Assembly: GCA_012271065.1 (NCBI GenBank)
Contig: JAAXHE010000271.1
Span: forward strand, 1 to 5,663
Direction: 5' to 3'
From: Candidatus Latescibacterota bacterium
GTDB lineage: Bacteria; Latescibacterota; UBA2968; GCA-2709665
Length of the DNA: 5,663 bases
The translations under genes were made by a program, and so were the position numbers. Of the stretch, positions 1-5,499 are shown piece after piece; the stretch's first letter is position 1; each line of letters opens with the position of its first letter. Under the pieces are notes generated by a model. The model did no database searches and was not told where the DNA came from. It saw only the letters and a list, made by a program, of their open reading frames with translations.

Positions 1-284
1 ACACCCGTTTTCGGAGCGGACTCAATCATGGACTTCACTCCATATGGATCTCGAATAATGTTCATGAGCAACGAATCTGCGAAATATCGAAACCTAAACG
101 TAAGTATAATTGAGACGGCAAATTCCCAGTGTGAAGCAGCAATGAAATGCCCTACGAGACGAAGAATAGCGGACAAAGGCAACAAAGTACCCACTTTGTC
201 GCGGCGATCCGAACTAATGCGTTTCCACAATTTCCACTGTTTGAATCCCCGGCTTCTATCCAATTCATGCACCCGTGCCCGCAT
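1..284 (-). CDS. Possible partial gene running off the left edge (unrecognised)
   Basis: One minus-strand frame has no stop from inside rfbC to the window edge. From ATG 284, overlapping the rfbC end by 20 bases, it gives 94 complete codons. The product starts basic and Trp-rich (GFKQWKLWKRISSDRRDK), then has a hydrophobic stretch with TLLPLSAILRLVGHFIAA, and later MNIIRDPYGVKSMIESAPKTG. I recognise no family. Other starts are GTG 272, ATG 65 and ATG 29; only ATG 29 has a good ribosome site (GGAG, 8 bases upstream), which would leave just nine codons in view. Codon third positions look less GC-rich than in the rfb genes. That would fit a transferred sugar-cluster gene or simply non-coding DNA. 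A chance open frame of this length is quite possible. Confidence 0.35.
   Translation of the reverse strand, partial: MRARVHELDRSRGFKQWKLWKRISSDRRDKVGTLLPLSAILRLVGHFIAASHWEFAVSIILTFRFRYFADSLLMNIIRDPYGVKSMIESAPKTG
38..41 (-). promoter_or_regulatory. Candidate Shine-Dalgarno site for a start at 29
   Basis: GGAG on the minus strand lies 8 bases before an ATG at 29, in the frame that stays open to the edge. If the next gene starts here, the region 30-264 is an intergenic spacer rather than coding. Confidence 0.35.
179..202. repeat. Small hairpin downstream of rfbC
   Basis: ACAAAGT (182-188) and ACTTTGT (193-199) pair perfectly around a four-base loop. The stem extends by GC/GC after one mismatch. 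It lies about 63-86 bases past the rfbC stop. The bases after it on the minus strand are pyrimidine-rich but not a clear T-run, so a terminator role is only a possibility, and it would conflict with the open frame noted here. Confidence 0.35.
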
Positions 285-837
285 CGTAGACGAAGTTATT
301 CTCGGCGTCGGCCAGTGTGGGGAGTTCGAGGTCCTTCCCTGACAGTATCGGATCGGAAACCGGCCAGTCGATGCCGATGGCTGGATCGTTCCACAGGATG
401 CCCCGGTCGAGGTCCGGCGCAAACTCCGCCGTGACCTTGTAGACGAATTCCGCCTCGTCGCTCAGCGCGCAGAACCCGTGCGCGAAACCCTCCGGAACAT
501 AGAACATCCCGAAATTCCCTTCCGACAGCACAACCCCCTCCCACTTTCCGAAAGTGGGCGCATTCCTTCGGATATCCACGGCAACGTCGAACACCTCGCC
601 CTTGACAACCCGCACCAGCTTGGCCTGCGCCTTCGGATGCAGTTGATAATGCATTCCCCTCAGAACGCCCTTCACCGAATGGGAATGAATATCCTGTACG
701 AACTCGGCGTGAATCCCGTTGGCCTCGAAATCCGACTTCTTGTATGACTCCATCAGAAAACCGCGACTGTCCTCAAAGACCCGGGGTTCAACCAGAATAA
801 GGCCGGGAATTCCCAATCTCTGGAACCGGAACGGCAT
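265..837 (-). CDS. rfbC: dTDP-4-dehydrorhamnose 3,5-epimerase
   Basis: A 190-residue cytoplasmic cupin enzyme that epimerises C3 and C5 of dTDP-4-keto-6-deoxyglucose, step three of dTDP-L-rhamnose synthesis; it normally works as a dimer. Family motifs appear in order: DSRGF (23-27), LRGMHYQ with catalytic His63 (59-65), QAKLVRVVKGEVFDVAVDIR (71-90, Lys73), YVPEGFAHGF (113-122), EFVYKV with Tyr133, and WNDPAIGIDWP (149-159). ILSGKD ends in Asp169, which by position matches the His-Asp dyad partner (Asp171 in the M. tuberculosis enzyme). Length is that of the family, so the gene is complete. ATG 837 is preceded by AAAGGA at 6 bases. It follows rfbB in the same direction across a 231-base spacer. 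Nothing suggests loss of function. Confidence 0.96.
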   Translation of the reverse strand: MPFRFQRLGIPGLILVEPRVFEDSRGFLMESYKKSDFEANGIHAEFVQDIHSHSVKGVLRGMHYQLHPKAQAKLVRVVKGEVFDVAVDIRRNAPTFGKWEGVVLSEGNFGMFYVPEGFAHGFCALSDEAEFVYKVTAEFAPDLDRGILWNDPAIGIDWPVSDPILSGKDLELPTLADAENNFVYDAGTGA

Positions 838-843
838 TCAGTT

Positions 844-849
844 TCCTTT
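844..849 (-). promoter_or_regulatory. Shine-Dalgarno site of rfbC
   Basis: AAAGGA on the minus strand, 6 bases before ATG 837, supporting this start. Confidence 0.65.
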
Positions 850-910
850 CGAGGGCAAGCCCGCACGACCCGGATCAGCCTCAATACGAAAAAACAGCAA
901 CGCGGCGACG

Positions 911-941
911 CGATAAAACCCTCCGAAACGGGGCGTTATCG
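911..941. repeat. Imperfect inverted repeat in the rfbC leader
   Basis: Arms CGATAA and TTATCG pair perfectly (911-916 with 936-941). After two positions that do not pair cleanly, CCC pairs with GGG (919-921 with 931-933), leaving a small loop. No T-run follows on either strand, so it does not look like a simple rho-independent terminator. It lies about 75-105 bases before the rfbC start. Confidence 0.4.
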
Positions 942-979
942 ACGTATAGAAGGATGTTTTTTCCCTTCACGTCCAGTGA

Positions 980-995
980 CCTGGTGTATCCTGGT
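980..995. repeat. Two CCTGGT direct repeats spaced one helical turn
   Basis: CCTGGT occurs at 980-985 and 990-995, exactly 10 bases apart (ACCAGG on the minus strand). Such phasing is seen in some operator sites, but two six-base copies can arise by chance. Confidence 0.25.
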
Positions 996-1068
996 AATCC
1001 GCCGTCTAATCGCCTTTATTTACAAACATATATTCGACTTAACGTCCCCGAAGACTTACGAATCAAGG

Positions 1069-2103
1069 TTAGGACTTCCGGGACGTCGGATGCCTCCAGC
1101 TTTCCTCGTCCACGTCCAGGCGTTTCAGCAGAGGTTCCCACCAGGCCCGGTTATCGGTGTACCAGAGTACAGTCTCCTTGAAACCCCGCTCGAATGAAAT
1201 TTCCGGACGCCATCCGAGCTGCGTACGCAGCTTTTTCGAGTCGAGAAGGTATCTGCGGTCGTGTCCGGGGCGGTCCGGAACGTAGACTTTGTGAGATCCG
1301 TCCAATCCCAGTACATCCAGTATGGTGTCCGCGATCGTCTCGACGTCCACCTCAACGCCGCTCCCGACGTTGTACGTTTCCCCGATCTTTCCCCGTTTCA
1401 GGATCAGGTCGATCGCCCGGCAGTGGTCCTCCACGTGCAGCCACTCCCGTTTGTTTCGGCTGCTCTTGTAGAGCGTCATCTTCTTTCCGTCAAGCAGCTG
1501 CGTGACGAACAGCGGGACCACCTTTTCCGGGAACTGATACGGCCCGTAGTTGTTCGCGCAATTGGAAATCGTAACCGGCAATCCGAACGTGAGGTGGTAC
1601 GCCCTGACAGCCAGATCGGCCGCCGCCTTCGATGCGTTGTACGGCGTACGTGGCTGATACGGGTCGGTCTCCGAAAAGCTTGCTTCCGAATCCAGTGGCA
1701 GATCCCCGTAGACCTCGCAGGTGGAAATGTGGTGGAACCTGCGCACACCGGCGTCGTAAGCCGCCTGCAGGAGGCGCTGGGTACCCAGCACATTGGTTTC
1801 GAAGAAGACGTCGGGATTGACAACCGCGCGGCTGTTGTGCGACTCGGCGGCGAAGTTCACGATGGTGTCCGGCCTGTGCTGTTCGAGAAGATCCCGTGTC
1901 AGCCCATAGTCGCCGATATCGCCCTGGACGAATTCATACCTGCCGGGATAGATCTCGGCCACGTCGGCCAGGTTTTCCGGATTCCCGGCATAGGTGAGCA
2001 GATCGTAGTTGATAACACTGTCGTCCGGGTATCTGGACAGCCAGTACCGAATGAAGGTGGCGCCGATGAACCCTGCCCCGCCCGTCACGAATATCCCGCC
2101 CAT
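1069..2103 (-). CDS. rfbB: dTDP-glucose 4,6-dehydratase (RfbB/RmlB type), Cys variant
   Basis: A 344-residue cytoplasmic extended short-chain dehydrogenase/reductase. It converts dTDP-glucose to dTDP-4-keto-6-deoxyglucose, step two of dTDP-L-rhamnose synthesis. Visible motifs are the NAD-binding TGGAGFIG (7-14), NYDLLTYAGN (32-41), AAESH (85-89), YNASK with catalytic Tyr155 and Lys159, NNYGPYQFPEK (184-194) and RPGHDRRY (278-285). Length matches the family. The active-site segment reads STCEVYGDL (127-135) rather than the usual STDEVYG, so Cys129 replaces the catalytic Asp while Thr128 and Glu130 stay. The HVDRS motif reads HNSRA. I have an unverified impression that a subfamily shares both changes. 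ATG 2103 follows AGGGG by 6 bases. The next gene down is rfbC, which supports the pathway; a related NDP-sugar dehydratase acting on another substrate remains possible. Confidence 0.88.
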   Translation of the reverse strand: MGGIFVTGGAGFIGATFIRYWLSRYPDDSVINYDLLTYAGNPENLADVAEIYPGRYEFVQGDIGDYGLTRDLLEQHRPDTIVNFAAESHNSRAVVNPDVFFETNVLGTQRLLQAAYDAGVRRFHHISTCEVYGDLPLDSEASFSETDPYQPRTPYNASKAAADLAVRAYHLTFGLPVTISNCANNYGPYQFPEKVVPLFVTQLLDGKKMTLYKSSRNKREWLHVEDHCRAIDLILKRGKIGETYNVGSGVEVDVETIADTILDVLGLDGSHKVYVPDRPGHDRRYLLDSKKLRTQLGWRPEISFERGFKETVLWYTDNRAWWEPLLKRLDVDEESWRHPTSRKS

Positions 2104-2109
2104 AGTGGT

Positions 2110-2114
2110 CCCCT
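2110..2114 (-). promoter_or_regulatory. Shine-Dalgarno site of rfbB overlapping the antiporter stop codon
   Basis: The minus strand reads TAGGGGACCACTATG. TAG ends the antiporter gene, AGGGG is the ribosome binding site, and ATG starts rfbB 6 bases on. This arrangement suggests translational coupling. Confidence 0.7.
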
Positions 2115-3090
2115 ATAAGAACAAAAACCCCGTTAATGCCAGGTACGCCCCGTATATCGCAAGCAAGACGAATCCCTCGATTCGAGTCATACGGTAGCCT
2201 GTGCGCATCATGATGAGCATCGCAAAAACGATCACCAGCATCGCAGGAAACGAAAAGTGGATTACTTTCTGCGTCACCACGAGCGGATTCACCACCGCGG
2301 ACGCCCCGGCGATCCAGCAGATATTCAGGATATCCGCACCCAGGATATTACCGACCACGATCTCGCCGTGTCCTCTCCTGGCGGCCGTCACCCCGGTGGC
2401 GATCTCCGGCAGCGACGTGCCGATGGCGATCACCGTGAGCGCAATCACCGCTTCACTGACGTCCAATGCCTCGGCGATGACCACGGCGGATTCCACGATA
2501 AAATGACTGGATATCAGCACCCCGACCAGCCCGATGCAAAACCAGAGCATCAATGTGCCGAGACCTCGCCCCTCAATGGAAGCCTCGATCTCCTTCAGCT
2601 CCTCCATGCGGTTCCCTTCGGCCTGGGAGGAGCGACGGCGTGTGACATAGGTAAAGACAGTGTATGCCACGAAGAGAAGGAGCAGTACGCCGCCCTCGAT
2701 CCGGTCCAGCGTTCCGTCGAACGCCATCGCGTACGCGGCCAGATCCACGACAATCAGGAAGATCCCTGTCGTCCACAGTAGATATGGATTGATGAGGATG
2801 GGCGACCCGGCCACGAGAACGCCCAGCGCGAGCGCGACGCCGTCGTCCACAATCACCGACCCGATGGCGTTGCCCAGCGCCATCTCGGGATGGCCCTCGA
2901 GTGCGGCAAGCACGGAAACGGCCAGCTCGGGTGAGGTCGTTGCCAGGCTCACCAGCACGATGCCGATCAGCATCTTCGGCACGTTCAGGTATTCGGCAAT
3001 CCCTACGGCTCCGTCCACAAACCAGGACGCGCACTTGGAAAGCACCACGAAACACACCACCAGAACGCCGACCGCAACCGTTATGCTCAT
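2113..3090 (-). CDS. CaCA-family sodium/calcium-type antiporter (cation exchanger)
   Basis: A 325-residue inner-membrane protein of the Ca2+:cation antiporter family, which usually exchanges Na+ or H+ for Ca2+. It shows the diagnostic pair of alpha repeats. Alpha-1 (about 43-90) contains LATTSPEL (Glu55) and GNAIGSVIVDDG. Alpha-2 (about 217-262) contains AIGTSLPEI (Glu229) and GNILGADILN (Asp253). Glu-to-third-residue spacing is 24 in both. About ten hydrophobic segments are split by a charged loop (about 151-178), as in YrbG-like proteins. Length is normal for prokaryotic members. ATG 3090 is chosen because AAGGGG lies 10 bases upstream; a TTG at 3111 would add seven residues and absorb that site. 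Alpha-1 has Val79 where Asn is usual, so ion selectivity is uncertain. It starts 87 bases after lnt-tatC and ends 9 bases before rfbB, so co-transcription is likely, though no functional link is evident. Confidence 0.9.
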   Translation of the reverse strand: MSITVAVGVLVVCFVVLSKCASWFVDGAVGIAEYLNVPKMLIGIVLVSLATTSPELAVSVLAALEGHPEMALGNAIGSVIVDDGVALALGVLVAGSPILINPYLLWTTGIFLIVVDLAAYAMAFDGTLDRIEGGVLLLLFVAYTVFTYVTRRRSSQAEGNRMEELKEIEASIEGRGLGTLMLWFCIGLVGVLISSHFIVESAVVIAEALDVSEAVIALTVIAIGTSLPEIATGVTAARRGHGEIVVGNILGADILNICWIAGASAVVNPLVVTQKVIHFSFPAMLVIVFAMLIMMRTGYRMTRIEGFVLLAIYGAYLALTGFLFL

Positions 3091-3177
3091 ATAAAAAGAA
3101 CCCCTTATCAAACCAGGCAGACGCTCATCGCAAGGCCCGTACAGCGGGACTTCGACGGCAGCGGCCGAACGCGCTGC
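3091..3177 (-). other. Short spacer between lnt-tatC and the antiporter gene
   Basis: These 87 bases carry the antiporter's ribosome binding site. I saw no hairpin followed by a T-run, so there is no sign of a strong terminator between the two genes. No tatA or tatB gene is present here. Confidence 0.45.
3101..3106 (-). promoter_or_regulatory. Shine-Dalgarno site of the antiporter gene
   Basis: AAGGGG on the minus strand, 10 bases before ATG 3090. It decides between ATG 3090 and the in-frame TTG at 3111. Confidence 0.65.
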
Positions 3178-3912
3178 TCATCTGCCGGCCACCCGCGCCA
3201 CCCAGATGCTGAACTCGTAGAGCAGCACCAGCGGCAGCGCCATCATCAGCTGTGAGATCGGATCCGGAGGCGTGAGCAGCGCCGCCAGGACAAAGCCGAT
3301 CACCACTGCATACCGCCTGCCCCTGCGCATCCGCTGCGCGGTCAGCAGGCCGATCCGACTCAGAAAGAACGCCGCGACCGGCAGTTCGAAAACGACGCCG
3401 AAGGCAACCAGCAGTCGCAACACGAAACCGATGTAGAAGCCGATGTCGAACTGAGGGTCGACGCCGGTCCCTTCGCCGATCAGAATCAGGAATCGAAACG
3501 ACAGCGGCACCACGCTCAGGTATGCGATGGCGCCTCCCAGGACGAAACAGATCGACGACGAAAAGACAATGAAAGATACGTACCGCCGCTCGGTTGTCAA
3601 CAGTCCGGGCGCCACGAAAATCCACAATTGATACAGGAGAACCGGCAGCGCCAGCACCGCGCCGCCGACAAGGGCAATCTGAAGTTTGACAAGAAACATC
3701 CCCATCGGTTTCAAATATATCAGCTTGACCGGCGGCTCAACCGGCGCCACGCCCAACAGCTTCATGACCGGGGTCGCCTCCCGAACCGGCAATACGAGCC
3801 ATCCCAGAATCGTGTCGCCAAAAACCCCGCAGATCACGGCGCCGACAACCAGGGCCGCCAGCCCCTTCAGGAGACGCCAGCGGAGTTCCTCCAGATGGTC
3901 CAGAAAGGGCAT
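3178..3912 (-). other. TatC module of the fusion
   Basis: Residues 530-773 start with MPFLDHLEELRWRLLK, the classic TatC N terminus. They keep the residues known in E. coli TatC to matter for twin-arginine signal binding or structure: Glu15 (here Glu538), Arg17 (Arg540), Glu103 (Glu637), Glu170 (Glu705) and Asp211 (Asp746). The Glu170-Asp211 spacing of 41 is identical. The ATG at 3912 has no Shine-Dalgarno-like sequence in the 25 bases before it, so separate translation of TatC looks unlikely. The protein ends 27 residues after TPPD, without the charged tail of E. coli TatC. Confidence 0.92.
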
Positions 3913-5499
3913 CGGTCTGTCGTCGGCGGCCGGAGACGGTTCAGGTGGACGCTCGGAAGGCGTGTCCGTGCCGGGGGGCAGAATGGAATGCTCTGCATCC
4001 ACAGCGTAACCCCGGAAGGCCATCAACACCAGAATCGCGCCCAGCGCCATGCAGAGTTGCGCGAACAGGTCTCCGTACGTTGTATAAAACGTCTTCGAGG
4101 TTCGGGGAGTCACCCCCTGAGACAATACCGCCGGATGGAAGATTCCCGTCGTGCCCGATTTCCGTCCATAGGCGTCGATATACGTGGAAACGCCCGTGTT
4201 CGCGCAGCGTACCACGTCACGCCGGTTCTCGATGGCGCGAAAAACCGCGGCTTCGGCATGCTGATAGGGTCCGGAGGACCGACCGAACCAGCCATCGTTG
4301 GTGATGATCACCAGGAATTCAGCGCCCAGGTCCACAAATGACCTGACGAATCCCGGAAAGACCGAATCGTAACAGATCAACGCGGAGAATCGGGCGTCGG
4401 GGCCGTCGAAGACGGTACGGGTCTCTCCGGAATCCCAGTTTCCCCCCACGAATCCGCCGCCGGTGAACCGGATCTTTCGCAAGAAAGGAAGTATCTCCGG
4501 GAACGGCGCCCGTTCGCCGAACGGCACCAGGCGAGTCTTGTCGTAGTATCCGGAGATCCCTTTTTCGGGCACGAACAGAAAAGACGAGTTAAACACCTTC
4601 ACCGGGTCGCCAGCTTCCAGTCTGTATGCGCCCGTATACAAGTAGATCCCGAGCGAGTCCACCATCGCCTGCACCCGTTCGCGATGGTGCCGGTACAGTT
4701 CCCCTTTCAGATAGCCGACCGCCGTCTCCGGCCACACTACAAGATTCGCACCCTGCCCAGCTGCCTCCACGGTCATCGGCTTCAGTTTGCCGAAATTGTA
4801 GTCGAATCCCCGGTATTCCTTGGCCACCGGCGGCATATCCGGCTGGACCAGGCCCACCGCCACGGCCTGTTCGTCCGTATCGTCCTTCAGCGCCAGATAC
4901 CCGTTCGCCGCCGGTCCCGTGAAAAGCACGGCCAATGCGACTGCCCACACCCGACGACGCGCCCGGTTCCTCCAAAGCATCGCCACGCTCAGATTGACGA
5001 CCACAATCCAGAATGACACCCCGTACACGCCCGTCACTTCCGCATACTGGATCAGCCACAGATAGGCCGTCTGAGAATTTCCCAGTACCACCCAGGGAAA
5101 CCCCATGTCTCCCAGCGAGTTGAAATACTCGAACGCGACCCACAGGAAGGGCGCGCTCCACATCCCCGCTATGCCGTACCGCCTGACTACGCGGGCGAAC
5201 GTCCACAGGAACAGACCACGGAACAGGGACATGTAAATCGCCGCCCCGGCCATGCCGGGCGGCGTGATCCATCCGATCCAATAGAGCGTGGATCCGTAGA
5301 AAAATATCCCCTGGACGAACCCGGCGCCGAAGGCTGCCCGGCCGCGCAGCCGTTCCGCCGACAGCAGAAGCGGAATCAGCGCGACGTAAGACAGAAAACC
5401 AAACGGCAGAGGTGGAAATGCCGCGCCAAGGACAAGGCCCGAGACCGCCGGAAACAACACCATCCATTTCCAGTCCGTGCCCTGTCGCGCCTCGGTCAT
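3178..5499 (-). CDS. lnt-tatC: Lnt-TatC fusion: apolipoprotein N-acyltransferase joined to Tat translocase subunit TatC
   Basis: A 773-residue inner-membrane protein with two complete modules. Residues 1-497 are Lnt, which N-acylates the N-terminal Cys of lipoproteins using phospholipid. There are about seven membrane segments between residues 13 and 204, a periplasmic nitrilase-fold domain (about 212-465) and a last membrane segment (475-495). The triad is Glu258 (VWPET), Lys321 (YDKTRLVPFGE) and Cys376 (ICYDSVFP); E. coli Lnt is 512 residues. A Pro-rich linker (498-529) leads to TatC (530-773, 244 residues against 258 in E. coli). TatC shows HLEELR (Glu538, Arg540), APGLLTTERR (Glu637), Glu705 and TPPD (Asp746), with six membrane segments. 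The ATG at 5499 is preferred: GGAGGA lies 9 bases upstream, whereas an in-frame TTG at 5607 adds 36 non-family-like residues. Lnt's cytoplasmic C terminus fits TatC's cytoplasmic N terminus. Domain calls are very secure; a single polypeptide in vivo is inferred from the unbroken frame. Confidence 0.93.
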   Translation of the reverse strand: MTEARQGTDWKWMVLFPAVSGLVLGAAFPPLPFGFLSYVALIPLLLSAERLRGRAAFGAGFVQGIFFYGSTLYWIGWITPPGMAGAAIYMSLFRGLFLWTFARVVRRYGIAGMWSAPFLWVAFEYFNSLGDMGFPWVVLGNSQTAYLWLIQYAEVTGVYGVSFWIVVVNLSVAMLWRNRARRRVWAVALAVLFTGPAANGYLALKDDTDEQAVAVGLVQPDMPPVAKEYRGFDYNFGKLKPMTVEAAGQGANLVVWPETAVGYLKGELYRHHRERVQAMVDSLGIYLYTGAYRLEAGDPVKVFNSSFLFVPEKGISGYYDKTRLVPFGERAPFPEILPFLRKIRFTGGGFVGGNWDSGETRTVFDGPDARFSALICYDSVFPGFVRSFVDLGAEFLVIITNDGWFGRSSGPYQHAEAAVFRAIENRRDVVRCANTGVSTYIDAYGRKSGTTGIFHPAVLSQGVTPRTSKTFYTTYGDLFAQLCMALGAILVLMAFRGYAVDAEHSILPPGTDTPSERPPEPSPAADDRPMPFLDHLEELRWRLLKGLAALVVGAVICGVFGDTILGWLVLPVREATPVMKLLGVAPVEPPVKLIYLKPMGMFLVKLQIALVGGAVLALPVLLYQLWIFVAPGLLTTERRYVSFIVFSSSICFVLGGAIAYLSVVPLSFRFLILIGEGTGVDPQFDIGFYIGFVLRLLVAFGVVFELPVAAFFLSRIGLLTAQRMRRGRRYAVVIGFVLAALLTPPDPISQLMMALPLVLLYEFSIWVARVAGR
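3913..4008 (-). other. Proline/acid-rich interdomain linker
   Basis: About 32 residues separate the last Lnt membrane helix from the TatC start. Eight are proline, and Ser, Thr, Glu and Asp are frequent (for example LPPGTDTPSERPPEPSP). There is no stop codon. Such composition is typical of flexible tethers between folded domains and argues for a genuine fusion rather than two genes joined by a sequencing error. By the expected topology it lies in the cytoplasm. Confidence 0.8.
4006..5499 (-). other. Lnt module of the fusion
   Basis: This part covers residues 1-498 of the fusion. It has the usual Lnt order: a membrane-embedded N-terminal half, a nitrilase (CN_hydrolase) domain and one closing membrane helix. 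Conserved stretches include LVVWPETAVG, DKTRLVPFGERAPF, ICYDSVFP and ITNDGWFGRSSGPYQH, the last followed by AIENRRDVVRCANTG. The lid residue Glu343 of E. coli matches Glu329. The position of E. coli Trp237 appears to hold Glu228, and E. coli Glu389 (two after the catalytic Cys) is Asp378. Both alignments were made by eye from spacing and flanking residues. Confidence 0.9.

Larger units (their letters stand above)
838..1068 (-). other. 231-base spacer between rfbB and rfbC
   Basis: No coding frame of interest is seen. The part next to rfbB (about 1010-1060) is AT-rich and could hold a promoter, but no good -35/-10 pair was found. It also holds direct repeats (980-995), an imperfect hairpin (911-941) and the rfbC ribosome binding site. 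The gap is long compared with the 9-base gap before rfbB, so rfbC may have its own control. Confidence 0.45.

Noticed and set aside
105..110. Perfect TATAAT on the plus strand (and TATACT at 108-103 on the minus strand)
   Set aside because: No matching -35 element at 16-18 bases on either strand; a six-base match in AT-richer DNA is expected by chance.
28..342. Plus-strand 104-codon frame with GGAG 11 bases before its ATG
   Set aside because: It runs antisense into the conserved end of rfbC, its product resembles no family I know, and all secure genes are on the other strand. It is most likely a chance frame.
1261..2118. 285-codon plus-strand frame
   Set aside because: It lies antisense to rfbB over almost its full length and its translation has no family features. 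Long antisense frames are common opposite GC-rich genes.
3125..3625. 166-codon minus-strand frame overlapping the TatC module
   Set aside because: Out-of-frame Arg-rich shadow of TatC; it is not a TatA/TatB or other recognisable protein.
3910..3912. Separate tatC gene starting at the internal ATG
   Set aside because: No Shine-Dalgarno sequence precedes it, there is no upstream stop codon in the frame, and the preceding linker is well-formed coding sequence.
4589..5467. 292-codon minus-strand frame inside lnt
   Set aside because: A shifted frame of the Lnt coding region with low-complexity Gly/Arg/Val content; the overlapping Lnt frame has all catalytic motifs.
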